Below are positions 37,201 to 47,991 of a stretch of 64,000 bases of DNA, piece after piece. The position numbers were made by a program, and so were the translations under genes. The DNA comes from Halichondria panicea (Eukaryota > Porifera > Demospongiae > Suberitida > Halichondriidae), in NCBI RefSeq assembly GCF_963675165.1, contig NC_087381.1:3100001-3164000 (forward strand), in the 5' to 3' direction. The notes below the pieces were generated by a model. It did not search any database and was not told the DNA's origin. It saw only the letters and a program-made list of their open reading frames with translations. Each line of letters starts with the position of its first letter. The first letter of the stretch is position 1.

Positions 37201-39278
37201 TCATGGTATGATGCATATGTGTATTTGCTGTACAGTTTTTCTGTTGCTTCCAAATAATTATGCCTCGGTGCGCATGCACAAGCGAGGTATACGGTAGTGT
37301 GTTTGTGTGTGTGTGTGTTGTGTGTGTAGACTGCTACAGCTGCTCAAGGATCAATGAAGTACAAGTAAGAGTTTCTATAGGCTTCTAGTCGTGTTTTCTT
37401 GGATTTAATTTGAGGATTTGCAAAATAATGCTTCGTTCTCTAGTTTTGCTTACCATTGCAGCCTTTTCAGAAGAGCACGTAGCCAAACTTGTGTTGCTAC
37501 TCTACTTAGTAGTTAGCTCTGCACTAGAACGCTAGCTATTGCTAGCTGCAAGAGTGAGAAGAGAGCGCAAGGCTCTGCTGATGGCAGCTAGACCTGAACT
37601 TTGGCATCAATCGTTTTTAACAACAATCATGGTTGATCATTACCCACTCTTCGAGTTTGCATGCAGCAAATTGAAAAAATGTTCATCATGTGTATAAAAT
37701 TAAGCTATTAGTAGCTTTGGCATCTCCACCGAGGCATCAACACCTGCGGTGCGGTACTTTCATTATAAGTTGTTTTGTGTACTAGCAAATTAGATAAACC
37801 ATTATTGAGTGCTCCATTAATTTGTTGTTTGTTGTAGCTGAGTGTAGGTGTGATCCAGCCAAAGCCTGATATGCTGACATTAACGTAAGCTGAAGAAATA
37901 TGTATACCATTATACGGGTATGTGTAAGCTTGTTCATAATGCTCTCATAACGGAACTATTAGCTCATTCATATACACCAATAACACCATCCTAGCAGGCT
38001 TTTTGGGTAAATGAACCTTATAATACATATAGTACGTAATAATTATCACAAAATGTTCCCATCTATTATAGTGCATCACTTGTGAAAATTGAAAGCGCTA
38101 CAAGTTGTGTAGTCTGTAGTCAGTCACATGATATTATTGGAATGAAAAGTATTGTGATTTAACAACACCATAATTATTGTGGCTTTGTATTATACTTATT
38201 ATGTCATGTTTTCTCGATTGATTTGTGTTATATAGGAAGTCGTCTTCAAAAGATGGTCGTACTCGTTCATATTCTGGCAAAAGACTAGTGTTTAGGGGTG
38301 GTAAGGTCGCACCTTCTTGCTTATGCACACATTAGAGTCACCAGTGATGAAAAATGAAAGTGTGTTGATCAATCTTAATTTATGCAGATCATGAAATACC
38401 TAAAGTCCGCTCTCAAAAGAAGTGTGGTAAGTGTTATAACAATATGGCAGATGCAATCTTCTGTTTACACGAGGCCTTTGATTTGGATTGATCTAAACGG
38501 GCCTATCAACCCACCTCTGGAGGTGGGTGGGTTGGTTTGTGTCAGAAGTGGATTAGCTGTGAGTAGACACAAAGCGCAATTGCAGAGGTGTTTGTGGGTG
38601 TTTTATATTTAGAGTGAGCCTGCATGTAGCTTCCTATCACTGGCTATCAGCAACTGTTTGTGGGCGTTTTTTACTCTGGGTCTGAGACAGAATGTTCTGA
38701 CCCAGATTAAGCCTCTTGTAAACTGGAGTTTTTATAAACACCTTGGTATGCACATAAAATATTGTTTAATAATAATTATCTTGTTTAATAATCATCTATA
38801 ATGTTTAAATAATTATCTTTGTATAATACCACACGTACTTTATATTTTAAGCATGAGCTCAATCTCGACATTTTTAAATGTATACTATTATTTCAACGTA
38901 TTTTTTTCATCGTATTTTTCTATTTCTACAATGCAGAAACTATTCGACAACTGCTTGTAACTACATGTACCATTCTTCTCTTAGCAGTTGGAGTTACTTT
39001 TACAGCAGTGGCAGGTTAGTATGAACTGTACTGAGTAGATTGCATAATTATAAAAGTTGTTCCGGCATGGTTCAATAAAAACCCGGGTGTGTGCTGTCAA
39101 GCTATTTATTTGGTTTATAGTTGGCAGCTCAAACAGTGTTGTTGGGTGGATTGGATTCCTTCTTACTTCTGTTGGTGTTTTGCTGAGCTACTGTACATGT
39201 GGATCAAAGAGATATTTTAAGATTTTGTTTATATCATGTTTTGTATATGATTGTATAGCATTGTTAATGTTATTTTAG
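34222..39278 (+). CDS. Death-fold (CARD-like) adaptor with C-terminal membrane helices, nine exons
   Basis: Exons 34222-34528, 34877-34900, 36108-36795, 36931-36964, 37838-37884, 38236-38300, 38388-38426, 38937-39014 and 39121-39278 all have GT-AG borders. They join in phase to 479 aa. Residues about 15-102 look like a CARD-type death fold (FFDLLVEKNLVPYLSSVEII, then RLLSLV and IADKVLQDY). Residues 148-250 are a helical domain. Residues 253-338 are an alpha/beta domain with LVSAEEGSIVLTYLV, a pattern I associate with sponge and cnidarian death-domain proteins. Residues 368-401 are basic and Ser-rich. Three hydrophobic helices follow at about 406-427, 433-453 and 459-479. A second acceptor at 36138 would drop ten residues in frame. 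It diverges from TPR-CHAT. A role as membrane-anchored signalling adaptor is inference; the CARD call is by eye. Confidence 0.8.
37262..37640 (+). repeat. Dispersed repeat with GT-rich centre, copy in intron
   Basis: Starts CCTCGGTGCGCATGCACAAG and passes through a GT tract, then CTGCTACAGCTGCTCAAGGA and CTAGCTATTGCTAGCTGCAA. Related copies lie at 54472-54960 and 62462-62710 (3' part), near 15448-15530 (reverse, 5' part) and at 4515-4620. Confidence 0.75.
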
Positions 39279-39279
39279 T

Positions 39280-40967
39280 TTCTCAAATAGAAAATGGCGC
39301 TAATATGAAAAGTATATACTTATACATAATTATATACTGATAGCACGTACAAATGCTGGCACTGCACCGATCATAATTATTTTGAATTTCAGTTTCAACT
39401 TTACCTGTATAATATGTTTTGTATAATTGGGGCGAGCGAAGCGAGTCCCTTAGTTAGTCATGCACGTGGTCCGGGTGGTGTATGTATGTATGTATGTAGT
39501 CCACCGTGGACCTTTGACTCCAGTTGCGTGGGGTGCCAAGAACATTTGATCTTTGACCTCATTTTCTGTCTGATCATTGATCAGCTTCAGGTACGTATGC
39601 TATTTATGCTAGACGTATGCACTGGCTGGATCTACCATAGGCCTCCATGCTTTTGCACTTGGAAGTACATCTACAGTATAAACATGGCTGCCATTATTTT
39701 TATCAATGACAGAATAAAATAATAATGTTTATTCCAGTCCTGTCTTCTCTTCTTGAACTTCTCTTGCTTCTTGGTGTTCCTCTTAGGTATTTCACTTTCA
39801 TTATTGAGAAAAGAAGGCCGGTGAAGGAGCCTCAATTCCCTGAGTGTAGTGCGGCCTGGGATCGAGACTATTGAGGAGTATAATATACTTGTCCAACGAC
39901 CACTTATATATTATCTTCAACAAGATTACAGGACAATGACAAATTAATCAACGTCACATTTATATGTACTACTGTAATGAAAAAAGAAAGGGAATCAAAA
40001 CTAAAAAACATTTGCAATGTGAACGTTGCTAGGATTGCCCGGCAGGAAAAGAAAAGCGCGAAAAAGCGAAGAAACAAGAAATTCGGCGAGTGCATAACTC
40101 CAATCCGTTACAACATCTGTTCATGAACATGTATAGCCGAGTGGCCTACTGTTGATAATGATTTTAGAATCAAAATACAGGTTGGGTGAAAATGATAAGA
40201 ATTCACAATCATCCACCTACACATCCAACACTTGCATGTTTGCTCAACACTGTAAGGGAAAACATCACAAACACATTATTATAGCTTGCTTATAACAATG
40301 AAAATTACTGAAGGATTGGCCAGGAAAAGAAAAAAAATATTGCTTCGAACAGTACATGTGAATGACGTTGTAACGGATTGGAGTTATGCACTCACCGAAT
40401 TTCTTGTTTCTTCGCTTTTTCGCGCTTTTCTTTTCCTGGCAATCCTAGAAACGTTCACATTGCAAATGTTTTTTAGTTTTGATAGGGTATAGAGTTACAG
40501 TACGTGGCATGGGTCAAGTACCTGTAATCTTAGGACTAGTTCTCCAATCGCTTCAATATGATTTGTGGCACGATAGGCTGCCAAGTTGATATGTATATAG
40601 CTTTCAGCTAAAATGAAGTTATAAATCCAAGGTATACACACTGGAGGTCCTAGATCTTTGAGTTTCTCCGTATTAAAATGTATTTCTATAGTAGGAGTGA
40701 ATATTGTGGTATGTCATGAATTTGTATAATTATAGTTCACTCTGGCTGTGTTAATTGTGTGTAGTGTATACATTAATTGGTTGTAGTTTAATGAAATTAA
40801 ACGTATTTAACGGCAAAGGGGGTTACCCAGGGTACTGCTGCGGCCGCGCATGCGTATTAGGATGACCAGCCTAGTGCGACCACCTGTTTAATATCACACG
40901 AGAGCGGAGTAGCTGCTTCAATCATTTTGAATCCTGTATCTAAAAGTTGTCTCCCTATCATTGGACT
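39280..40967. other. Gene-free stretch between adaptor gene and retroelement
   Basis: Holds partial TAGCCTCGA-type ends near 39820-39875 and the foldback element at 39994-40483. No gene is supported. Confidence 0.5.
39994..40483. mobile_element. Foldback element with arms over 100 bp
   Basis: The left arm (39994-40115) and right arm (40365-40483) are reverse complements, from ATCAAAACTAAAAAACATTT inward through AACGGATTGGAGTTATGCAC. The interior is about 250 bp and non-coding. The long, well-matched arms suggest recent activity. Confidence 0.85.
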
Positions 40968-43374
40968 ATGAAAGACGGCTCTGAGAATACTCCTCCACCA
41001 GCACCCCCGTTCACCCGGGATATGCTGAAAACCCTACTACGGGAAGTGATTCGGGAGGAAAGCGAGCATGAAATGAGGGAAGGAGAAGCCCAGAGAATCC
41101 AGCGGTACAGGTGAATAAGTTTGTTGGGTCGTTCTTGGTTTGGTAGAGTAGAATATCCAAGTGTATAGCATCATGTACATGGTCTTTGACACGGCTGGCA
41201 GTAGCTATGAGGTGAAGCAAAAAGTGTACGTAGGCCTCGTGGATGCTCCTCCGAGCTGGGGTAGGGCTGATCCCTTTGGATGCTCCTCTGAGCTGGGGTG
41301 GGAAAAAATGTATAGGGCATGGTCCCCGTGGAAGCTCCTCCGAGCTGGGGTGTAGGCATGGTCTCCTTCCTCTGAGTGGGGGCTTGAAAATATAGGCTAT
41401 GGTCCCCTTGGAGGCTCCTCTGAGCTGGGGTGTAGCTAGGGCATGGTCCCCGTGGATGCTCCTCCAAGCGGGGGTGTGAATATGTAGGGCATGGTTTTTG
41501 AGGTGGTGGAAAAACGTAGGCCCCCTATGGTGGGTGGATGCTCCTCTGAGCCGGGGGAATGGGGGCTCCTTCGAGTTGGCTCTGGTGGGCTCCTCTGAGC
41601 CCGGGTGGGATAACGTATGGCAGGGCGGCTTGCAAAACTCCACTGGGAGCGATCCCACGGGAGGGGAGGTTGAGGGTGCCTGTGTTCGGTGGCGTGGATG
41701 ATAAAGACGAAGACACATCGGGTCCAAGGTGACCCCAGGAGGGGGAGCTCGAGTGAAGGAGTCCAGTGTCATCTCGGAGCCCCGGTTTATACTGAGCGAG
41801 GGCCTGCCCCCTGTTCCACCCAAGTTACAGAAAAGAGACTTTGTGGACACGGCAGAGCTTCTCTGGGAGTTAGGTAGGAGACAGAACCTGGAGGCGGGTC
41901 GAGGAGGTGGAGCTCACATCTCGCGCAGGGAGGTTCATGAGGCCTGCCGGTGCGGAGGGAAAGGTTGGCAGGTGTACGACTCGATGTTTCGCCAGCAAGC
42001 AGCCAACAATCCCAAAGTGAACTGGTCAGTGTTGAACAGTTTCTTGTACTCCACATCGTTCCTGGCCATGCGAGGGAGGGCATGCCAGCACTGCATGGAG
42101 ACTGACCACGCCTCACAGGCTTGTGCCTTGGCCCCTACTCTCGTCAGCAAGACAGGCCAGGGGAAGGGTTCTCCAGGGAGTACGGCGACCAAAGAAGGGA
42201 AAGAACAAAGATACGGGGAGCCTGCTTTGATTGGAATGAGGAAAAATATGATCTTCCCTACTGTCGCTTTAAGCACGTGTGTACAAAGTGTGGGGGCTAC
42301 CATCGGGAGCATCAGTGCCGAGGTGCAGCCATGAAGGACCCCCCATTCCCAGGACGGCCACGGGAGGTGGGTAGAGACTTAGGGACGATCAGTTACGAAC
42401 CATTATAGTGTACGTATTTGTTGTTGTTGTGGTGTTCTTTCCTTTTTCTTTGAAAAGTGTAAGGGAAGCAGGTACGAACCATTAGTGTACATGGTTACGC
42501 GGTGCTCATGAAAAGTGTATAAAAATAAAAAATTTTGGGTTATGAGCATGCGGGCAGCAAGTACGTCACGGTTATTTCCGTAGGTACCTGGATTGACGGA
42601 GCAGTTGTGCTAGGTCGTTACTCGTAAATGGCGGACCTACGAACCTTGAAGAGTAAGGTTTCCCCTCGGCTTTATTTCCCACAACTGGCGCAGGTGAGCA
42701 CCCCCCTCGGAGCGGAAAAGGGGGAGTCCATGATCAAGAGTTTGCTCGATACTTGTTGCAGGGAATCAAGGAGGGTTTCCACATTGGCTTCGATAGGGAC
42801 TCGGTAAAATGCTGCAGCGCTCAGCGAAACATGCAGTCTGCCATTGTCAACCCGTCCGTAGTCACAGGCTCCCAGCAGATAGACTGGCAAGACTACAGTT
42901 GTTGATCAACCAGTGGAGCACAAAAACGGTCTGCACAAAACGGGACCTGCTCTCGTTGCTTGGCCACCTACAACACGCTTGTAAAGTGGTCCCATCTTGT
43001 CGTAGCTTCCTACGGCGCATGATTAATACCTTGACCTATGCAAAAGAACTGTACCATCATATTCGTCTCAATCGGGAATTCCGTTCGGACCTTCGGTGGT
43101 GGCTTTGTTTCTGGCAGACTGGAATGGCACTCGGATAATGTCCTCTAGATCCAAGCTATGCCCGGACGTCATCCTCACCTCGGATGCGTCAGGTTCCTGG
43201 GGGTGCGGTGCCTTCACGTCGCACCACGAGTGGTTTCAGTATACATGGCCCCCCCCTCTTGAGCGGGAATCCACATTACGGTAAAGGAATTATTGCCGAT
43301 TGTGATGGCTTGTGCTGTGTGGGAGAGTCAATGGTCCTCCAAGTCAGTTAAGTGCTTCTGTTAATTTTCTACCC
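40968..43374 (+). mobile_element. Decayed DIRS-like retroelement (Gag, partial RT-RNase H)
   Basis: Begins with a short frame at 40968-41114 (MKDGSENTPPPAPP...). A Gag-like frame follows (41729 on) with WQVYDSMFRQQAANNPKVNW, a zinc knuckle CQHCMETDHASQAC (CX2CX4HX4C) and, after a frameshift, CFDWNEEKYDLPYCRFKHVC and CTKCGGYHREHQC. At about 42690-42870 an RT start is seen (QEFARYLLQGIKEGFHIGFD). This jumps straight to the RT thumb (RLPADRLARLQLLINQW, LLSLLGHLQHACKVVPSCRS), so the catalytic YxDD part is deleted. RNase H-like DASGSWGCGAF and KELLPIVMACAVWESQW follow in another frame. This order and wording fit DIRS-type RTs. No terminal repeats or tyrosine recombinase were found. It is not functional. 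Confidence 0.75.
41228..41612 (+). repeat. Minisatellite inside the retroelement
   Basis: About eight degenerate units with core GGATGCTCCTCYGAGCTGGG, mostly 40-65 bp apart and joined by GGGCATGGTCCCC. It lies between the first frame and the Gag-like frame, probably in an intron or spacer. It creates long spurious antisense frames. Confidence 0.8.
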
Positions 43375-43379
43375 TATAA

Positions 43380-43920
43380 TTATATAAGCTAACTTGTGGT
43401 TGGTTCCCTCCGGGGTGAAGATGTATCGATCGATGGACCAAGTTTGTTCTGAGGGGGAACAGTATCGAGAATCATTGATGCATGGAAATTACACTCAGTC
43501 TGGCCTGCGCTAACAAGTGCGTTGTAATATTTTTTGTCTCCCGGGTGCTATAATAGTTATAAGGAAGTTGGTTTTTGCAATCTCTCACTAATCAGATTAG
43601 TGGACTCGGCAAGTTACTTTCGTGATGTGAAAATGTGTAGTTTTGTAAATTCAAAATTTTCTCCATCCCCCCCGTCTCCCACATGTAGGAATTTTTTCCC
43701 CACTCCACCTCCCCTCACTTAACCATGCATCCACTCCCCCCCAGATACCATACCAACCCAGTGGACACGGATTGGTGTTGGAAGATGGACTATGCGGATA
43801 CCATTCTAAAAGAAGCTCTGGACAATCATTGCCAAAATGGTCAAACAGTTCAAAGGTCAGATTAACATACACTAACTGACTGTACGGCTAATGTCAACAT
43901 ACACCGCACATACGTAATAC
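43380..43920. repeat. Segment duplicated at 51770-52170
   Basis: Shares ordered blocks with 51770-52170: GTGGTT...TTCTCTCCGAGGTGAA-like, GGCCTGC(G/A)CTAACAAGTGCG, TAGTTTTGTAAATTCAAAAT, a C-run with CTCCCACA, and CTAATGTCAACATACA. It directly follows the retroelement remnant and may be its 3' region. Confidence 0.6.
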
Positions 43921-43977
43921 AAAAAGTGTTTTGCTAAGTAGCTAAGTCTGTGCACGGTAATTTCAAAAAGCAAGCTT

Positions 43978-45537
43978 TCAGGCTTGTATCTGTTCAATAG
44001 TTTTGGTCAAATCGACAGACTCAATTTTCCCAACCAGCTGTGTCCAATTGCCGTCTCCCTGCTCGTAGTACGAGTGTGATGTCCTGCTATATCCAATTAT
44101 CCCTGTGTTGTGGAGGTTGTTGGCTGGGTTGGCAGGGTCAACGATACGGGGGAGTGTGGCTGGAAACAAGTCTGGGTAGTCCCCTGGTTTGTAGTAGTCA
44201 ACCCAATAGATACTGTGTGCATGGATAGGAAAAGGTCTGCCTAAGTGTAGGAAAAGCATAATTCGACACATATTTAACTATGAACTGATTTGATTTTTTT
44301 AGCGTTCATATTCTGTCTCTGTGTTTTATACCAGATGTAGTGTGTGGTCACATTTTAGACTCAACGTACTCAGCTCTTAGGTGGGATTTCACTAACTGCT
44401 TCAAAAGGGCTGTTGTTCTGTAGAAACAAAAATTTTTAATACTATATATGTACACAAGTGAGTTCCCCATACCGTTGCTCAATGGTTCTACCATAGTGCT
44501 GTTTCGATGCCAGCTCATAAGCTTTAAGCACCAGAATTGAGACGAGGTAACTCTTTGGCCTTCCTGTGAGGTCTGTCCCCTCGGGCCATTCTTTGTTCCT
44601 CCACGCCTTAGCACGGCGAATAAGCTCTTTAGCCTGATTTATATGCATTGAATAATTTATAGAAATACATTTTTAGTTTGTGTGCCTTACATGTACTCTT
44701 GTGCTTACCTTGTCATCCTGCTTTTCTATAAATTCAACCTGCCATTTTGAAGCGTTCACTGAGAACCTACAGTACATGCATGCATGTAACGTGGTTATGT
44801 AATAGTACACTTGCTACTATAATTGTGTGTTATTTAGCTTACCGGAAGATTTGATTAGAGGTAGCCCCGTTACGTTTGGCTGCCTGCAGGTAATTATAGA
44901 GATCTGCAGGATTCTCCCAGTTTGGGCTGACCAAGACGTCAACGTCTATCGATAGCTCTCGATCTTGCTGGTCAAATGTCTTGTATTTCATTGACACAGA
45001 CATTTTTAGTGGTGGTTGTAGTTGTACTCTCCATAGACCTCCTAAAAAGCTACGCAGTTTGTGCAATGGCATAGTATACCCTTCATTTAGGACAGTGTCT
45101 GGATCCACACCTGCATGCACGTAGAATATTTTGTTTAGTCTTCTAGTACTTTTGTTGTAACAGTTACAGAAAGTGCAGTCTCATACGTGTAACTATTTTT
45201 CTTGAAATCATTTGTTAGTGTCTTTATGTAATGAGGAGTCAATTATTTGCTAGCTAGTGTCTATATATAGCTACCACAAATTGTTGACTATTAACTCACT
45301 CTCTGAGTAGACCACCAGGTCCACATCGAAGTTGCCTGGAATGGCTGTGTACTGACCAAGTGAGCCAGCCTTGAGTACCTGGACTCTGCTCAGGCCATGT
45401 CTATGATGCTATAGTGTATGTGCTCATACTACAGTTACCATGTTAAGTGTGATATCAATACTTACTTTTATTTCTCTTGCAAGCTCATCTACAACTCTCA
45501 TAGCATCATCAAACGTGATGTCCTTGTTCCTTGCCAT
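43978..45537 (-). CDS. OAS: 2'-5' oligoadenylate synthetase, intact copy (seven exons)
   Basis: OAS-family nucleotidyltransferase: makes 2'-5' oligoadenylates from ATP, an antiviral second messenger in vertebrates. Exons 45466-45537, 45300-45408, 44843-45110, 44709-44766, 44473-44633, 44370-44417 and 43978-44236 join in phase to 324 aa, the size of one OAS unit. Motifs: VLKAGSLGQYTAIPGNFDVD, the P-loop-like GS with the first two catalytic Asp (52, 54); SIDVDVLVSP with the third (Asp118); KAWRNKEW and GRPKSYLVSILVLKAYE of the helical lobe; and PRIVDPANPANN near the end. The exon 6 donor (GA|GTACGT) and exon 7 acceptor (GGCAG|ACC) were chosen to keep phase and are the least certain. Two decayed copies follow upstream at 47992 and 53917. 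OAS genes are known from sponges. Activity and dsRNA dependence cannot be judged here. Confidence 0.85.
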
Positions 45538-45741
45538 CTTTTCTCTCTCTGTCTTCACTATAGTTAACTTCTACCAGTCATCTTTTATATAGGTTAGTCA
45601 ATGGTGGGTTTTCCCAATTTCCTACTGGATAGTATTCATTTTTGGCTAATTTTAGAATTCATTCATGAGCATGACGTGTGCAGACGGCCATAGGCCATTA
45701 ATTATAGTCATATAATTACCTTTTAATTTGTATATGCACTT

Positions 45742-45915
45742 GTTGCATTTTGAGTGGGCAGATCAAAGGAAACACTGCGCCAATATCTGCCATATGGCAC
45801 AGGTCAAGCCTTGAACTGTGCCAATATATAGATACTGGCATAGTATGGCTGAAGGTACCTAAAGCCCACCCTCCACCCAGTAACCTGAAACGGTCCCTTT
45901 TATAGTATAACACTG
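45742..45915 (-). repeat. Dispersed element, copy 2
   Basis: Reverse-orientation copy of 24330-24496 between OAS copies 1 and 2, from TGTTGCATTTTGAGTG to TATAGTATAACACTG. Confidence 0.8.
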
Positions 45916-46039
45916 TTAAAAAGATTCAGTGGTAGGCAGAAAACGTTTTTCATGCGTCTGGTGTATTCCACAGCCACCACAAGTAGTTGAAACTAGTTGT
46001 CCTATGAGTGATGTGTACACGGAAAGGAATGCACAAGGA

Positions 46040-46187
46040 ATGCAACAAATCAGTTGTTACACAGCTCACTCGTGCGCACATTGGATATATTGGCTCAGTA
46101 GTGCACCTGCGGCCCTCGGGCCTAAGTCACTACTGAGCCAATATATCTCATGTGGCACTCGTGCATGTGTCACAACTATAACATGTG
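46040..46187. repeat. Foldback element with CCCTCGGGCC loop, copy 2
   Basis: Arms include CACTCGTGCGCACATTGGAT and ATATATTGGCTCAGTAGTGC with complements in the second half. The loop is GCGGCCCTCGGGCC. Same family as 23353-23443. Confidence 0.8.
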
Positions 46188-46189
46188 GT

Positions 46190-47990
46190 GTAGCATGCTT
46201 GTACATGTATGCATGTATATATGTACTGCAATTTACAGAATCTTTGCAACGCATGAATAAAAATGTTGAGCACCTGTGCATTCCGCAAATACTTATAATA
46301 CTTAGGAAATACTCATACAGTAGTAAAACAGACCACGTGTAAACAAAATCTATATAAGGAACGCGTAATGCTCTACGCTTTAGCCTCGATCCCAGCCCCT
46401 CTCACTAGAGGGCCTGGTAACCACCGTTTGGGTGTGGGTGGATTCAATTGTAAATTTATGAGTAAAACTCTTTGTAATTTATCACTTAACCTTTTGTACT
46501 ATGGTCACCCACGTGGTTGATTAAACTATTAGTGTCAAGAGAGAGAAATCGCCATCACAACTCTAGGCTCATACAAGGAGCACTGATCTTACTGAGATGG
46601 CATCAAACAAGCGTCTGGAAGCAAGTAGACTTGCCAGAGCCGGTCGGTATATACTAACTGAAAAACACCCACTATACTCTACCACAGTACAAAAGAAGAC
46701 AAAACCTGACTTTTCAACACTGGAGAGAGCTTGAGCAAGAGCAGAACAGGAGTAGAAGCCATCACAACAAAACTAGTCACTAGTGTAGGTCATAAATGTT
46801 GTAAGTAGCTGTGTTATGTTATTAAAACTGCTGTGATTTGTGCAATGACATCATTGTAAAATATACAATATGCTGACTAATTTACCAAGATATCTCGATC
46901 CCCAAGAATCTTGGGGCAATTGACGCATGCGTAGACAGTGTATACCAGGCCGTCTTTCTCAATTGAGAGCTGGCCTGGAATCGAGGCTACGCTTTTATTG
47001 GTGTACGTGTTGCAAAGATTTTGCAAACTCCAGAGATGAGTATGTATATGTATGTATGTGTATATAGCCTGGATTTTGGGTTTGTTTGTTTGAACTGCTA
47101 CTATGACTTGCAGAAACTTTCAATTGATATTTTCAGGGAAATTTTGATGCAGATGAATTTACTACCAGTATTCATAGCCTGCATGTGGTAGCTTACAATG
47201 AATAATAAACTACATTCATTTTGAACATCCGTGCAGCTATTCTTAGATGTAGGGGCTTTATTTGCCCTAAAAAATATGCCATGTCATTCAGGCACTACTG
47301 TATGTGTCATCTTCCGTGCGCAAAGCATGGTAGTATACAGTACGTTTTACCTTAACTATACTTATTGCTGATTGTATAATAATTATTTCAAAGATCAAAA
47401 TTCAAAGATCTTGACCTTATGGACCAATCAGATTGCAGGATTCTACCAGACTGCATTGGGATTCGTCATGCATCAATGCACTCAATGCAAGCTAATAGGA
47501 TGGTTGGTGGTGCTTTATAGGTTGCATCAGTCTGCATCCTGAGTAATATCAAGTGTACATTGACCACATCCTAGGTGATATTGCAGAGGCACGTAATTGG
47601 TTGTTTTTTCTAATGTGTACAATTTGACTGCTCCCCCCGCACCCCTCAGCTTTAATGACCGTAAAGAAACACATGTCATGTTATAGCTGCCTAGATATAG
47701 CTACATAATGCATCTTTTAGTTTATAGTTCATCCAAACTCAATTTAAATGCCTCCAGCTCCGCACTCACTAAATAGCACCTTCATGCTCCAGCATCTTTT
47801 GTGCTGAGATGAAAAGTACCTTCAGAATATTCATTGTTTTGAGGTTATAACCATCATGAATATGACAAACATTATGGTATTCCTAGTGAAGTTTTCAGTT
47901 GCCAGTTTCTATAGTGTACTACACATGCATGAACTGCTAACCATTCGCTAATGATCAGTATTACACCTATACATGCATGCTCATTTAAGC
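46190..47990. other. Gene-free stretch between OAS copies
   Basis: A 45-codon frame at about 46596 (MASNKRLEASRLARAGRYI...) is too short to support. TAGCCTCGATCCC and AATCGAGGCTA ends near 46383 and 46986 may bound a larger element without a clear target duplication. Nothing else was recognised. Confidence 0.4.
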
Positions 47991-47991
47991 T

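Noticed and set aside
37330-37370. Extra exon of the adaptor gene (AAGGATCAATGAAGTACAAG before GTAAGA-like sequence)
   Set aside because: The same sequence recurs at 54600 as part of a dispersed repeat, and the gene joins in phase without it.
41011-41850. 279-aa minus-strand open frame
   Set aside because: Proline-rich translation of the minisatellite and of the antisense of the Gag-like frame. No gene features.
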